The notes under the pieces are model-generated. The model searched no databases. It was not told the DNA's origin and was given only the letters and a program-made list of their open reading frames with translations. A program made the position numbers and the translations under genes. 22,118 nt of DNA from DAONDQ01 sp035402645 (GTDB lineage: Bacteria > Cloacimonadota > Cloacimonadia > Cloacimonadales > DAONDQ01). The stretch is from contig DAONDQ010000041.1 in NCBI GenBank assembly GCA_035402645.1, positions 1-22,118 of the forward strand, in the 5' to 3' direction. Positions 8,615-16,033 of the stretch are shown one piece after another (position 1 is the first letter of the stretch; the number at the start of each line of letters is the position of its first letter).

Positions 8615-8953
8615 TCACTTTTTGACCCTAATGGGTCTTCCATCTTGAGCCAATGGTGTTGAACAATGTACTCCTTTGTTAATCACGGCATGTTGTACTT
8701 CCACAGATCGATATAATACCCTCCCACCAATTCGGTAACTCACTAAACTTCCATATTTGGTGTAGGCGTAAAGAGTCGCAAGGCTTATATGGAGCAGTTC
8801 ACAAACCTCTTTGCGGGTGAGGTATTCTTTTGGGGCAAGCTGGAGTGGTTCAGATTTTGGATGTAATACCTTGAGTTTTTCCTCAAGCACTTCCCCGATA
8901 ATTTCTTTCAATTCCTGAATCGGTATTGAAAAAAGAATGGTTCGTTCAATCAT
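8615..8953 (-). CDS. Helix-turn-helix (excisionase-type) DNA-binding protein
   Basis: This 112-residue protein has an HTH_17 excisionase-like domain at about residues 42-95: EYLTRKEVCELLHISLATLY, followed by a wing (LVSYRIGGRVLYRSVEVQHAV). The N-terminal part (about 1-30, IPIQELKEIIGEVLEEKL) is helical and may be a short coiled coil, as in many Bacteroidota mobile-element HTH proteins. The gene converges on the unknown gene at 8147-8611 and is divergent from the sigma factor gene, with about 78 bases between starts. No TAnnTTTG element is visible in that divergent region. It could regulate the island's excision genes or the sigma factor gene; both are inferences. Confidence 0.75.
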   Translation of the reverse strand: MIERTILFSIPIQELKEIIGEVLEEKLKVLHPKSEPLQLAPKEYLTRKEVCELLHISLATLYAYTKYGSLVSYRIGGRVLYRSVEVQHAVINKGVHCSTPLAQDGRPIRVKK

Positions 8954-9031
8954 ATGACAATTTGTTGGTTCCTTTATAATTAATAGAATTTCTGTTATTT
9001 ATAAAGTTTCATTAACCTAAAAATTGTGAAT

Positions 9032-9628
9032 ATGGATCAGAATCATGAAAAAGAATTTACGGAAAGAACAGGAGTTAGATTCACCGAGTTCTATCAGGCA
9101 ACCTACTCCAAATTGGTTACCCACATTACGAAATACACGAATGACACGTGGAAAGCTCAAGATATTGCACAGGATGCATTTCTACAGGCACTTCTACGAA
9201 TAAGCACCTACCGAAGTGTTTCAGAGGGTGGGGCAACTTTATCCACGTGGTTGTTCAGCATAGCGTTTCATAGATGGTTGCAAATCAAAAACAGGATGAA
9301 GGAAATTGACCACGAATCGATGGATACATATACCGACAAGCAAATGAATTCCTTGAGATTATCAATGGAATGCATAGAAGGTGAAGACGCAGAAATGAAT
9401 ATCGCAAATGAACTAAAAGCGAAAATCATCATAGAAACCATCTCATCCATGCCAAGTAAATATTCCAAAATCAAGCGGGCACTTGAACTGCGTGAATTAC
9501 GTAGGATGCCATACCAGCAGATCGCAGATGAATCAAATCAAAATTTATCAACCGTAAAGTCTCAGGTAAGAAAAGGACGTGCAATTGTGAGGAAGAAGGT
9601 CGCCCTTAAATTAGCAATGATTGAGTGA
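9032..9628 (+). CDS. ECF-like sigma-70 family RNA polymerase sigma factor
   Basis: This 198-residue protein has the two-domain ECF layout. Region 2 is at about residues 18-95 (FYQATYSKLVTHITKYTNDT, then AQDIAQDAFLQALLRISTYR and STWLFSIAFHRWLQIKNR). Region 4 is at about 140-190 (SMPSKYSKIKRALELRELRR followed by MPYQQIADESNQNLSTVKSQ and VRKGRAIVRKK, the -35-binding HTH). An alternative GTG start at 9026 would add two residues; I chose the ATG at 9032. No anti-sigma gene is adjacent. A strong hairpin follows the stop codon. A sigma factor inside a mobile island may drive island genes, but no target promoters could be identified. It stands alone on its strand, divergent from an HTH gene. Confidence 0.9.
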   Translation: MDQNHEKEFTERTGVRFTEFYQATYSKLVTHITKYTNDTWKAQDIAQDAFLQALLRISTYRSVSEGGATLSTWLFSIAFHRWLQIKNRMKEIDHESMDTYTDKQMNSLRLSMECIEGEDAEMNIANELKAKIIIETISSMPSKYSKIKRALELRELRRMPYQQIADESNQNLSTVKSQVRKGRAIVRKKVALKLAMIE

Positions 9629-9649
9629 CATCACCAAATTAAAGTAAGA

Positions 9650-9681
9650 AACCCCTCCTGTGAGCACTTACAGGAGGGGTT
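9650..9681 (+). terminator. Strong stem-loop after the sigma factor gene
   Basis: The 12-base arms AACCCCTCCTGT (9650-9661) and ACAGGAGGGGTT (9670-9681) are perfectly complementary around an 8-base loop, 21 bases after the stop codon. There is no long T run after it (CAATTGTTG), so it is a probable but not textbook terminator; it could instead protect the mRNA 3' end. Confidence 0.6.
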
Positions 9682-10012
9682 CAATTGTTGTATGAGATTT
9701 TCCCTTTCGGGTACTACTATATATTATTTTCCAAATCTCATTTTTCAACGATCCTTTTCTTCAAATTACCCCTATTGACAAAATTTATCCCGAAAATTTC
9801 AGGCAAATTGCCAGAAATAGGTTGAAAATTGTTGTTTTAGGCAAGGATAATCTTCATAAAAACCTCGATAACTGACAGCCACCCCTTATTATGATCCCCA
9901 TCCTGAACCATGTAGTGATACTTATGCGCTTTATAAGTATGCAAACGTCAATATCTTCCCTAAAATAAAGTCAGTCGTCTCATGGGCTTCTGTTCCGTCT
10001 ATTGAAAATGCC
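9682..10012. other. Gene-free stretch between sigma factor and AbiEii-type toxin
   Basis: I see no convincing gene in these roughly 330 AT-rich bases; the longest start-to-stop frame noticed is about 25 codons. It contains a small palindrome GGCAAATTGCC at 9802-9812 and the inverted repeat described at 9918-9940. It may be a regulatory leader or a remnant. Confidence 0.5.
9918..9940. repeat. Inverted repeat upstream of the toxin gene, possible operator
   Basis: Arms ATACTTAT (9918-9925) and ATAAGTAT (9933-9940) are perfectly complementary with a 7-base spacer. It lies about 100 bases upstream of the toxin start and about 75 upstream of its -7 element. Its sequence is unlike the palindromes near the antitoxin gene, so a different protein would bind it, if any. 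Confidence 0.4.
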
Positions 10013-10020
10013 TACTTTTG
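10013..10020 (+). promoter_or_regulatory. -7 element for the AbiEii-type toxin gene
   Basis: TACTTTTG matches TAnnTTTG and is placed to start transcription about 16 bases before the toxin ATG. No TTG lies at the ideal -33 distance (a TTC is nearest). This supports independent transcription of the toxin gene. Confidence 0.5.
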
Positions 10021-10042
10021 ACCAAGTTGAAGTAAAAACCCT

Positions 10043-10912
10043 ATGGATTCCGATCTTCTTGAAAAGATTAAAAAGCTCACAATTATCGCCCTTGTGTCAG
10101 ATGATGCACTGATGGGCGTACTGGTTCTTAAGGGTGGTAATGCCCTGAACATTGGTTATGAAATTTCAACCCGTGGATCACTCGATATAGATTTCTCCAT
10201 AGAATCGGATTATACGGCAAAAGAGAAAGTACTTGTCCGTAGACAAGCCGAATATATTCTCAACAAAGAGTTCAATCCAGAGGGATTGGTTGTTTTCGAT
10301 GTCAAGTTTCATGACAGACCTCAAAAAATTGATGAATCGGTAAAGGATTTCTGGGGAGGCTACCTGTTAGAGTTCAAAATCATCGAAGCGGAAAATTTTG
10401 ATAAGTTCTCTGGTGACCATGAAACAATTAGGCGTAATGCGATCCAAATCGGCAGGGATAACTCGACAAAGTTTACTGTGGATATCAGTAAATATGAATA
10501 CATCGGTCAGAAACGACCAATAGACTTAGAAGGTGCCACAGTCTACGTGTATTCTCCTGAAATGATTGTTCTTGAAAAGCTCAGAGCTCTCTGTCAACAG
10601 GTTCCAGCGTATAAGAAGATCATTAAGCACATGACTCCGAAAACCAGAGCCAGAGATTTTTACGATATTTTCAACTTAATGCAGCATTTCAGCATCGACT
10701 TCAAATCAAAGGAAAACATTGAGTTAGCTCGTGATATCTTTGCCGCAAAAAAGGTACCGTTGAGTTTTATTTTACAGATTGATGCCCAGAGGGAACTCCA
10801 TCGGGGTAGTTGGGAGAGTGTCATTCAAACAATCAACCAGCAAGAGGAACTGAAAGAGTTTGATTTCTACTATGACTTTGTATTAGAAAACTTTAGCCAT
10901 CTTGTTCGTTGA
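10043..10912 (+). CDS. AbiEii-type nucleotidyltransferase toxin
   Basis: This 289-residue protein belongs to the AbiEii/AbiGii nucleotidyltransferase family (PF08843). The nucleotidyltransferase signature is clear: LVLKGGNALNIGY at about residues 27-39 and TRGSLDIDFSI at about 43-53, with D48 and D50 as likely metal ligands. Later family motifs are MIVLEKLRALCQQ (about 176) and TRARDFYDIFNLMQHF (about 203-218). Family members are type IV toxins that modify a cellular target (some add nucleotides to tRNA acceptor ends) and protect against phage by abortive infection. In known AbiE loci the antitoxin gene precedes and overlaps the toxin gene; here the candidate antitoxin gene is convergent and the stop codons abut (TGA at 10910-10912, next to the complement of TGA at 10913-10915). 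The gene has its own promoter-like element. Confidence 0.85.
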   Translation: MDSDLLEKIKKLTIIALVSDDALMGVLVLKGGNALNIGYEISTRGSLDIDFSIESDYTAKEKVLVRRQAEYILNKEFNPEGLVVFDVKFHDRPQKIDESVKDFWGGYLLEFKIIEAENFDKFSGDHETIRRNAIQIGRDNSTKFTVDISKYEYIGQKRPIDLEGATVYVYSPEMIVLEKLRALCQQVPAYKKIIKHMTPKTRARDFYDIFNLMQHFSIDFKSKENIELARDIFAAKKVPLSFILQIDAQRELHRGSWESVIQTINQQEELKEFDFYYDFVLENFSHLVR

Positions 10913-11782
10913 TCAGATTCCTTTTGGATAGTAAAGGTTCCACTTCGATGAAAACTCTTTTGACCTTATATTATACGTTAAATAGAATTTGAATTTCTGA
11001 TCCTTTTCAAACAACCTTAAAGTTTTTGCGTCATACCCTGCTTTTTCTAAATAGAACCCAATCACCTGATGATAGGGGTAGATGAAATTAAGTTGGGTCA
11101 GATATGATTCCAATTTGACTGGATCAAGCTGTTTTTCCGCTGCTTTGTATGCTCCCAATACTTCAAAGACTCCGCCAGAATAAACAGGTCTAATGGCAAT
11201 ATCTATCAAAGTACGCTCAAGATCAGTATATTTATATGATTCTGATTTACTTTTCCGTGGAATAACCCCCAACCCTTCAGTTTTCTTCCCATTTAGAATG
11301 TAAACCTTTTTGGTGTTATATGTTAATGAGTTATTTGCTTTTCGTTGAGTCTGAGAAAAGGCATTATCAATAGCATCTTGGGTAAGACCTTGAGATGGAA
11401 TATCTTTAGAGTGTTCTACATTCAAGTAATATGTTTTTGGTATTTGCAAAGTTAACTGATGCAGAAACATTGAAGTATAGTGAGTGAAGTAACCATTGGG
11501 ATGGAGTGATGCAAAAAGAGTAAGGTCATCCAGTATTCCTTTTGAGAATATCAGGTGACTTTTACCATCTTGGTCACGCAGTTCATGTTCAAGGAGAATA
11601 TTTTCTTTGAGAATGAAGTCTATGAATTGCTTGGATTTCTTCGAGGAGGAGATGTTCCACGTTTTCCTTTCCTGTTCAAATAATCGATATAAGAAAAGTT
11701 TCGAAAACGCTTTAATATCAAGGCTTTCAACCCTATTTTTAATTTCTGGTAAAGCAATTGCAAAATCACTTTTTCTTCCCAT
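10913..11782 (-). CDS. AbiEi-type antitoxin / transcriptional regulator
   Basis: This 289-residue protein reads as an AbiEi-family antitoxin. The N-terminal part (about 20-80) looks like a winged HTH, and the core carries the family motif YTDLERTLIDIAIRPVYSGG followed by VFEVLGAYKAA (about residues 188-218). LHPNGYFTHYTSMFLHQLTL (about 98-117) fits the region after the HTH. Such proteins neutralise AbiEii and repress their own promoter by binding inverted repeats. The open frame reaches an ATG at 11821, but the extra 13 codons are made of the palindrome at 11785-11818 and would start upstream of the predicted transcript start, so I chose the ATG at 11782. The gene is tail to tail with the toxin gene, which removes the usual operon coupling. 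The pairing is inferred from family and adjacency. Confidence 0.75.
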   Translation of the reverse strand: MGRKSDFAIALPEIKNRVESLDIKAFSKLFLYRLFEQERKTWNISSSKKSKQFIDFILKENILLEHELRDQDGKSHLIFSKGILDDLTLFASLHPNGYFTHYTSMFLHQLTLQIPKTYYLNVEHSKDIPSQGLTQDAIDNAFSQTQRKANNSLTYNTKKVYILNGKKTEGLGVIPRKSKSESYKYTDLERTLIDIAIRPVYSGGVFEVLGAYKAAEKQLDPVKLESYLTQLNFIYPYHQVIGFYLEKAGYDAKTLRLFEKDQKFKFYLTYNIRSKEFSSKWNLYYPKGI

Positions 11783-11784
11783 AT

Positions 11785-11818
11785 CAGATGATATCAGCAT
11801 ATATGCTGATATCATCTG
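11785..11818. promoter_or_regulatory. Perfect 34-bp palindrome, likely autorepressor operator
   Basis: The 34 bases are a perfect palindrome with core AGCATATATGCT at 11796-11807. It begins two bases upstream of the antitoxin start codon, directly follows the -7 element, and so covers the expected transcription start. A bound repressor would block the promoter; in RNA the same sequence would form a hairpin next to the start codon. It shares its 12-base core with a second palindrome whose centre is 84 bases away. Confidence 0.75.
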
Positions 11819-11849
11819 CAAAGGTATTGAAAAAATTTGACAATGTCAA
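11819..11849 (-). promoter_or_regulatory. Promoter of the antitoxin gene
   Basis: On the minus strand TTG (11847-11849) is followed after 20 bases by TACCTTTG (11819-11826), matching both halves and the spacing of the Bacteroidota promoter. The -7 element touches the first palindrome (11785-11818), and the second palindrome (11870-11901) lies upstream of the -33 element. Confidence 0.7.
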
Positions 11850-11869
11850 GTCTTTATTAAATTATCTTG

Positions 11870-11901
11870 GCGTTATAATAGCATATATGCTATTATAACG
11901 C
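11870..11901. promoter_or_regulatory. Perfect 32-bp palindrome, second operator
   Basis: The 32 bases are a perfect palindrome with core AGCATATATGCT at 11880-11891, identical to the core of the palindrome at 11785-11818, while the outer arms differ. The centres are 84 bases apart, close to eight turns of B-DNA, so two bound dimers would face the same side with the promoter between them. Confidence 0.7.
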
Positions 11902-11970
11902 ATAGTTATGACAATTGTTGCATTCTGACTACGATTTATTAAAAATTTCGCATGGGTAGTATGCTAAAAT

Positions 11971-11999
11971 AAAAAAGCCCACCAAACTGGTAGGCTTTC
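11971..11999 (-). terminator. Terminator of the H1-like gene
   Basis: On the minus strand AAAGCCTACC and GGTGGGCTTT pair around the loop AGTTT with one mismatch, followed by further T residues (11971-11974). It lies about 20 bases after the stop codon of the AT-hook protein gene, giving a classic intrinsic terminator. Confidence 0.75.
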
Positions 12000-12018
12000 T
12001 CAAGATCACATGATCCAA

Positions 12019-12780
12019 CTATTCTTTGGGCTGCTCAATAGGCGCAATGGGCGCAACTGGAGCAATATCAGTTACTGGCTCAACAACTGGTTCCTTCTTG
12101 GGTAAGGGCTTACTGAGTTTCACCAGAGTTACCCCTTTGGGCTTCACTTTCCTTACCACTTTCTTCTTTGCCACCTTCTTCAACGCTTCTTTCTTCGGAG
12201 CTGTGAGCAGGGAATCTACCACTGCCTTCACCTGTTCTGCAACCTTGGGTTCGGGTTTCTTTTTTGGAGTGGGCTTTGCAACAGGTTTCTTTTCAGCCTT
12301 TGCTTTGGCTACGATCTTTTTGGGCTTAGGTTCAGGTTTCGCCACTTCCGTCTTCGCCTTTGCGGCAATTGGAGAAACCTTTGTAGGTACAGGTTTAGAC
12401 TTGGGTTCTGCCTTTTTCGATTCCTTAACCTTTCTGGGCTTTTCAACAGGGGCTTTAACTGTGGGGACAACCTTGGCAGCCTTCTTTTCTTTCATTACTG
12501 GTTTAACTGGAAGGGTAACTTCAGGGGTGGGTACAGCCCTCGGTCTACCACGCTTCTTAGGTTCTTTAGCTTCAGCCTTGGTGGTGGGTTTCCGTCCTCT
12601 CCTGTTTGCCTGTTTCGGTTCATTCTCAACCAAGACTTCCTTTGTTGACTTAGTCGAAATCCCCAGCTTTTTCATGAGTGCTTTAACCTGTTCAACATAC
12701 TTTTCAGCGTTGGCAAGCTCTTCAGCATATTGCTGGCGGATAAAGTCCAGCTCCTGATCTGTGAATTTGATGTATTTCAT
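12019..12780 (-). CDS. Histone H1-like, Lys/Ala/Pro-rich AT-hook protein
   Basis: This 253-residue protein has a short helical N-terminal part (about 1-40, FTDQELDFIRQQYAEELANA, possibly a coiled coil) and a long low-complexity tail dominated by K, P, A and V. Two AT-hook cores are seen: RRGRKP at about 60-65 and KRGRPR at about 76-81; both would bind the minor groove of AT-rich DNA. The tail resembles bacterial H1-like proteins (repeated KPxPKK/KKVxxK units). It probably coats or bends DNA, perhaps that of the AT-rich island itself. The open frame extends to an ATG at 12819, but MKYIKFTDQ at 12780 is the more natural start. It has its own terminator and is divergent from the operon starting at 12898; a 13-base palindrome TTATTAGTAATAA lies at 12789-12801. 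A specific role is unknown. Confidence 0.75.
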   Translation of the reverse strand: MKYIKFTDQELDFIRQQYAEELANAEKYVEQVKALMKKLGISTKSTKEVLVENEPKQANRRGRKPTTKAEAKEPKKRGRPRAVPTPEVTLPVKPVMKEKKAAKVVPTVKAPVEKPRKVKESKKAEPKSKPVPTKVSPIAAKAKTEVAKPEPKPKKIVAKAKAEKKPVAKPTPKKKPEPKVAEQVKAVVDSLLTAPKKEALKKVAKKKVVRKVKPKGVTLVKLSKPLPKKEPVVEPVTDIAPVAPIAPIEQPKE

Positions 12781-12897
12781 CTTGAAGTTTATTAGTAATA
12801 AGTTGCTAAAATAAGCCATTCTATGGTATTTTCAACAGATGCATTTAATTAAAGAATTTTCGCTACATTAGACCCCTTAATATACAGACATTTGCAT

Positions 12898-13806
12898 ATG
12901 GGAGAGCTCTCAAAACGCATAGGTGATGTAGGTGAGGAAATCGTTATCGAATTTTTATCACTTATAGGATGGAAAAATCCAGTTCGAAATTTTGACATCC
13001 CAAGTGTTGACCCAACAAGAGACGGTCAACAGAACTTTGGTGTTGATGCTTTTTTTCATTATAAAAGCTCATTGATATCGAAAACCTTAGAGAACGTACT
13101 AATCTCTGTTAAGTATAGTAAGGATAAGTACCCAAATTCCCCAATTGAAAGATTTAAAGACTATTACAGGTATTTGGGCATGGTTATTGAATCTTTTAAA
13201 AAATCTGATCTTCGAGCAAACACCATCAATAGTCAGTCAAATATTGAGATGGTATTTGATCGAGGTGTTATTTTTTGGCTTAATAATGTTGATGATGACA
13301 CACAAGATATTGTGGCTAAACTTTTCAAAATAGAAGTTCCAAAGGATTTTAATCACGATGGAATCTTCCTTATTGACAATAAGAAAATTGAGTTCTTTTT
13401 CAATGCCATCGAATTTGCAAAGAAAAAATATCCAGATAAAACTATTGAGTATACATATTTTAATACAGGATTCAACAGTGATAATGAAGCTGCTAAAAAT
13501 GGGAGAATTTTACCTATTCAATATTTGGCTTCATCAATTTTACCAATTCGTGTTCAAACAGAAGTTGACAAGAATACACTCATTCTATGTTCCAGAGACA
13601 ATTTCGAACAAGATGAGCTAATCAAACTCGTTGGTTTGGCAAAGAATATTACTGCTAATTATCAATCAAAGACAATACTTGCTTTTCCTGATTACAATCG
13701 ATTGCAGCACGAACAGACTGTAAGTTCTATTATTCAATCATTTGATGATGAATCTTTTAAGAATACACTTTCCGTTGAGAATTTTAATCCAAATTTTAGA
13801 AACTGA
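12898..13806 (+). CDS. PD-(D/E)XK nuclease-like protein, candidate GapS4a of a GAPS4-type defence system
   Basis: This 302-residue protein starts MGELSKRIGDVGEEIVIEFL, the helix with GDxGE that opens many restriction-endonuclease-like folds. D50 (in FGVDAFFHY) and K72 (in VLISVKYSK) complete a PD-(D/E)XK-like pattern, but the position of the second acid is serine (S70-V71-K72). The following segment (DKYPNSPIERFKDYYRYL, then VIESFKKSDL) resembles, from memory, the GapS4a family; the GAPS4 pair is an anti-phage system described from gamma-mobile-trio islands. An upstream TTG at 12892 is possible; I chose the ATG at 12898. The stop codon overlaps the next start codon by one base (TGATG), so the two proteins are probably made in fixed ratio. 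The fold call is firmer than the GAPS4 call. Confidence 0.6.
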   Translation: MGELSKRIGDVGEEIVIEFLSLIGWKNPVRNFDIPSVDPTRDGQQNFGVDAFFHYKSSLISKTLENVLISVKYSKDKYPNSPIERFKDYYRYLGMVIESFKKSDLRANTINSQSNIEMVFDRGVIFWLNNVDDDTQDIVAKLFKIEVPKDFNHDGIFLIDNKKIEFFFNAIEFAKKKYPDKTIEYTYFNTGFNSDNEAAKNGRILPIQYLASSILPIRVQTEVDKNTLILCSRDNFEQDELIKLVGLAKNITANYQSKTILAFPDYNRLQHEQTVSSIIQSFDDESFKNTLSVENFNPNFRN

Positions 13807-14954
13807 TGGAAAAGATTGAAGATAATATTAATCGATTTCTACCATACGGGGAGTCGCTACAAGCAATCATGCAACATCCGTCAATCAAGGATACGGAAAG
13901 GAGGCAGTTGTTAAGATTGAAGGGGGTTTTTGTTAATCGTACCGATGAGGAAAGCACCTTTCCTATTTTGATTACATCTTTGTTGAGCCCAGTTGAATTT
14001 GAATTTTTAAAAGTCAACCTTCAAGCCAAAGAAGATAGGGAGAAAACAAGTACCAGAACTTTGGACTGGGAATCAGATAAAACATTAATCTCAGCGATTC
14101 CTGACAATCTAAATCTTCAGGAACTCATCAAAACGACTTTCCCCAAATACACTGTGATAGGAACCCCGAATTTTCAAATGATTGAAAAGAATCCCGATCA
14201 TATAGCATTGAACTTTAAATGTGAAACAACCAATTATAGTAAAGCATGGTACAGGGGTAAAAATGAATTCAAAGGACAAGTTCAGTTATTAAAAATTGTT
14301 AAGGATAAAAAGGTTCAACTTCAAATAGTTCATACATCACCTGAAACTTCAGAAATTGCCGAGAAGGTAACAAAGAGTTTAGAGAGACATTTCAAAGAGA
14401 AGAATTATATGAATCCCAAAAAGGAAATTCACCGTATCCTTTATAAGGATTTTACCAATGAAGAACGTATAAGTTTTTTTCTAAGTCTAACAGAAGGTAA
14501 CGATACATTTTCGTTTGATAAAGCAACCGTATTGGATATTGGTCCTGATCCTGATGAAAATTTACCATCTGAACTTAGCTGGCTCGAATCTGCCAAAGTT
14601 CATGAACTAAATATCAATGGTGAGGTATTACATAATATTCAATTCTTGAAAGATAAAACTTTGCACAAATTCATGGAGTTAACCGAAATGGAAATCCTGT
14701 ATAATTTCTCAATGTCCTCTGCCGAAGGGAACTGCAAAGTAAGGATTGGTTTTTTTAACTATTTCCCGAAAAGAATAGGGAACATTGAGTTAATTGTGGA
14801 CATTGTTAAAATAAATCCCAAAGATGAATACAAATATATTCCTTCGTCTTCAATAAGGACACAACTATTGAAAGAATTTGAAAAATTCAAGATGGAGAAA
14901 TATGAATTGTTTAAAATCCAAAACCTATATAAACAATATACTGTTCCTGCATGA
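13806..14954 (+). CDS. Candidate GapS4b partner protein of a GAPS4-type defence system
   Basis: This 382-residue soluble protein has no signal peptide or membrane segment. Its start (NRFLPYGESLQAIMQHPSIK, then RQLLRLKGVFVNRTDEEST and ITSLLSPVEFEFLK) and middle (GTPNFQMIEKNPDHIALNF, NYSKAWYRGKNEFKGQVQLL, IVHTSPETSEIAEKVTKSLE) resemble what I remember of GapS4b-family proteins, which work with GapS4a in a nuclease complex. I see no catalytic motif I can name. It overlaps the upstream gene by one base and the downstream gene by four (ATGA at 14951-14954), so all three are translationally coupled. The family assignment is from memory; the operon structure is directly visible. If not GAPS4, this is an uncharacterised partner of a restriction-endonuclease-like protein. 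Confidence 0.55.
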   Translation: MEKIEDNINRFLPYGESLQAIMQHPSIKDTERRQLLRLKGVFVNRTDEESTFPILITSLLSPVEFEFLKVNLQAKEDREKTSTRTLDWESDKTLISAIPDNLNLQELIKTTFPKYTVIGTPNFQMIEKNPDHIALNFKCETTNYSKAWYRGKNEFKGQVQLLKIVKDKKVQLQIVHTSPETSEIAEKVTKSLERHFKEKNYMNPKKEIHRILYKDFTNEERISFFLSLTEGNDTFSFDKATVLDIGPDPDENLPSELSWLESAKVHELNINGEVLHNIQFLKDKTLHKFMELTEMEILYNFSMSSAEGNCKVRIGFFNYFPKRIGNIELIVDIVKINPKDEYKYIPSSSIRTQLLKEFEKFKMEKYELFKIQNLYKQYTVPA

Positions 14955-15997
14955 CTACTTTAGATTTTTCAGAAATAGTACTTCAACAGCTTATTACGCA
15001 TCATGTTGGAAATAAGTTGAGAGATGAGAAATTTTCACTTTCAACGGAAGTAACTACAATTGAAGATGATACAAAAGACTTTCTCTTAAAGTATTTTCTT
15101 TTGCCAATAAAAGCAGAAGAATTTTATGCATTTACTCATCCAGTAAAATTGGAATTGAATGATATTTATTCAGTAGCAGAAAGTATTTTTTCAAATCCAA
15201 GTGAGTTTATTCCTTCATCGAAAGGCATTGCAGAGCTTCTTTATGAACAATCAATGCACCCAAAAATAAAAGAGGGAGAATTGAATATCGCATACTTCTC
15301 AAATGTTGTTTTAGATGGTGAGATTATTGAGGCAATTGGAGTCTTCAAATCCGAAACTGGTGTTCCATTCTTAAAAATGAAAAATCAGAAATCAAAATTT
15401 CTCATCAATCATGACTATGGATTTGAAATAAAGGGAATGGATAAGGGTTGTATAATTTTCAATACTGACAAAAAAAACGGGTACAAGATTTTAATTATTG
15501 ATAATGCCAACAAATCGATTGAAGCACAATATTGGAAAGACGATTTTTTAAAAGTAAGACCAGTCAGAAATGAATTTCATCAAACGACTCAATTCTTAGG
15601 AATTGCAAAAACCTTCGTGACCAAACAACTGTCAGATGAATTTCCAGTAAGTAAGGCGGATAAGATTGATTTACTTAACCGTTCAGTTGAGTATTTTAAA
15701 ACTCATGAAAGTTTTGAGAAAGATGAATTTGAGAAGAATGTTTTTCAAAACAATGGAATTATCCAATCTTTCAGAAATTTTGACACGACCTATAGAGAAG
15801 ATAACAACATTGAATTAACGGATAGATTTGATATTTCCCCACAAGCAGTAAAAAAACAATCAAGGATTTTCAAAAGTGTTTTAAAGTTGGACAAGAATTT
15901 TCACATCTACATTCATGGAAACCGTGATTTAATTGAGCAGGGTGTGGATAAAGATGGAAGAAAGTTCTACAAGATTTATTTTGAAAATGAATCATAA
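14951..15997 (+). CDS. NdpA/YejK-type nucleoid-associated protein
   Basis: This 348-residue protein matches the 37-kDa nucleoid-associated protein family (NdpA/YejK, PF04245). Hallmarks are HHVGNKLRDEKFSLS near the start (about residues 17-31), SKGIAELLYEQSMHPKIKEG with ELNIAYF (about 90-116), IGVFKSETG (about 127-135), and the C-terminal FHIYIHGNRDLIEQG with KFYKIYFENE. Family members bind DNA; they are often found as accessory genes next to restriction or defence genes in islands. The start codon overlaps the stop of the upstream candidate GapS4b gene (ATGA), which indicates tight co-expression. It could sense or coat incoming DNA for the nuclease-like proteins, or guard the chromosome; neither has been shown. 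The family call is strong, the defence role inferred. Confidence 0.85.
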   Translation: MTTLDFSEIVLQQLITHHVGNKLRDEKFSLSTEVTTIEDDTKDFLLKYFLLPIKAEEFYAFTHPVKLELNDIYSVAESIFSNPSEFIPSSKGIAELLYEQSMHPKIKEGELNIAYFSNVVLDGEIIEAIGVFKSETGVPFLKMKNQKSKFLINHDYGFEIKGMDKGCIIFNTDKKNGYKILIIDNANKSIEAQYWKDDFLKVRPVRNEFHQTTQFLGIAKTFVTKQLSDEFPVSKADKIDLLNRSVEYFKTHESFEKDEFEKNVFQNNGIIQSFRNFDTTYREDNNIELTDRFDISPQAVKKQSRIFKSVLKLDKNFHIYIHGNRDLIEQGVDKDGRKFYKIYFENES

Positions 15998-16033
15998 CCA
16001 TAATTCTGAATTGTTATTAATGAACATGAAAAG

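Noticed and set aside
9629..10042. A small gene in the stretch before the toxin
   Set aside because: Only very short frames (about 25 codons or fewer) without a recognisable start context were seen.
11783..11821. Upstream extension of the antitoxin start to 11821
   Set aside because: The extra codons consist almost wholly of the 34-bp palindrome and lie at or before the expected transcription start; the ATG at 11782 is simpler.
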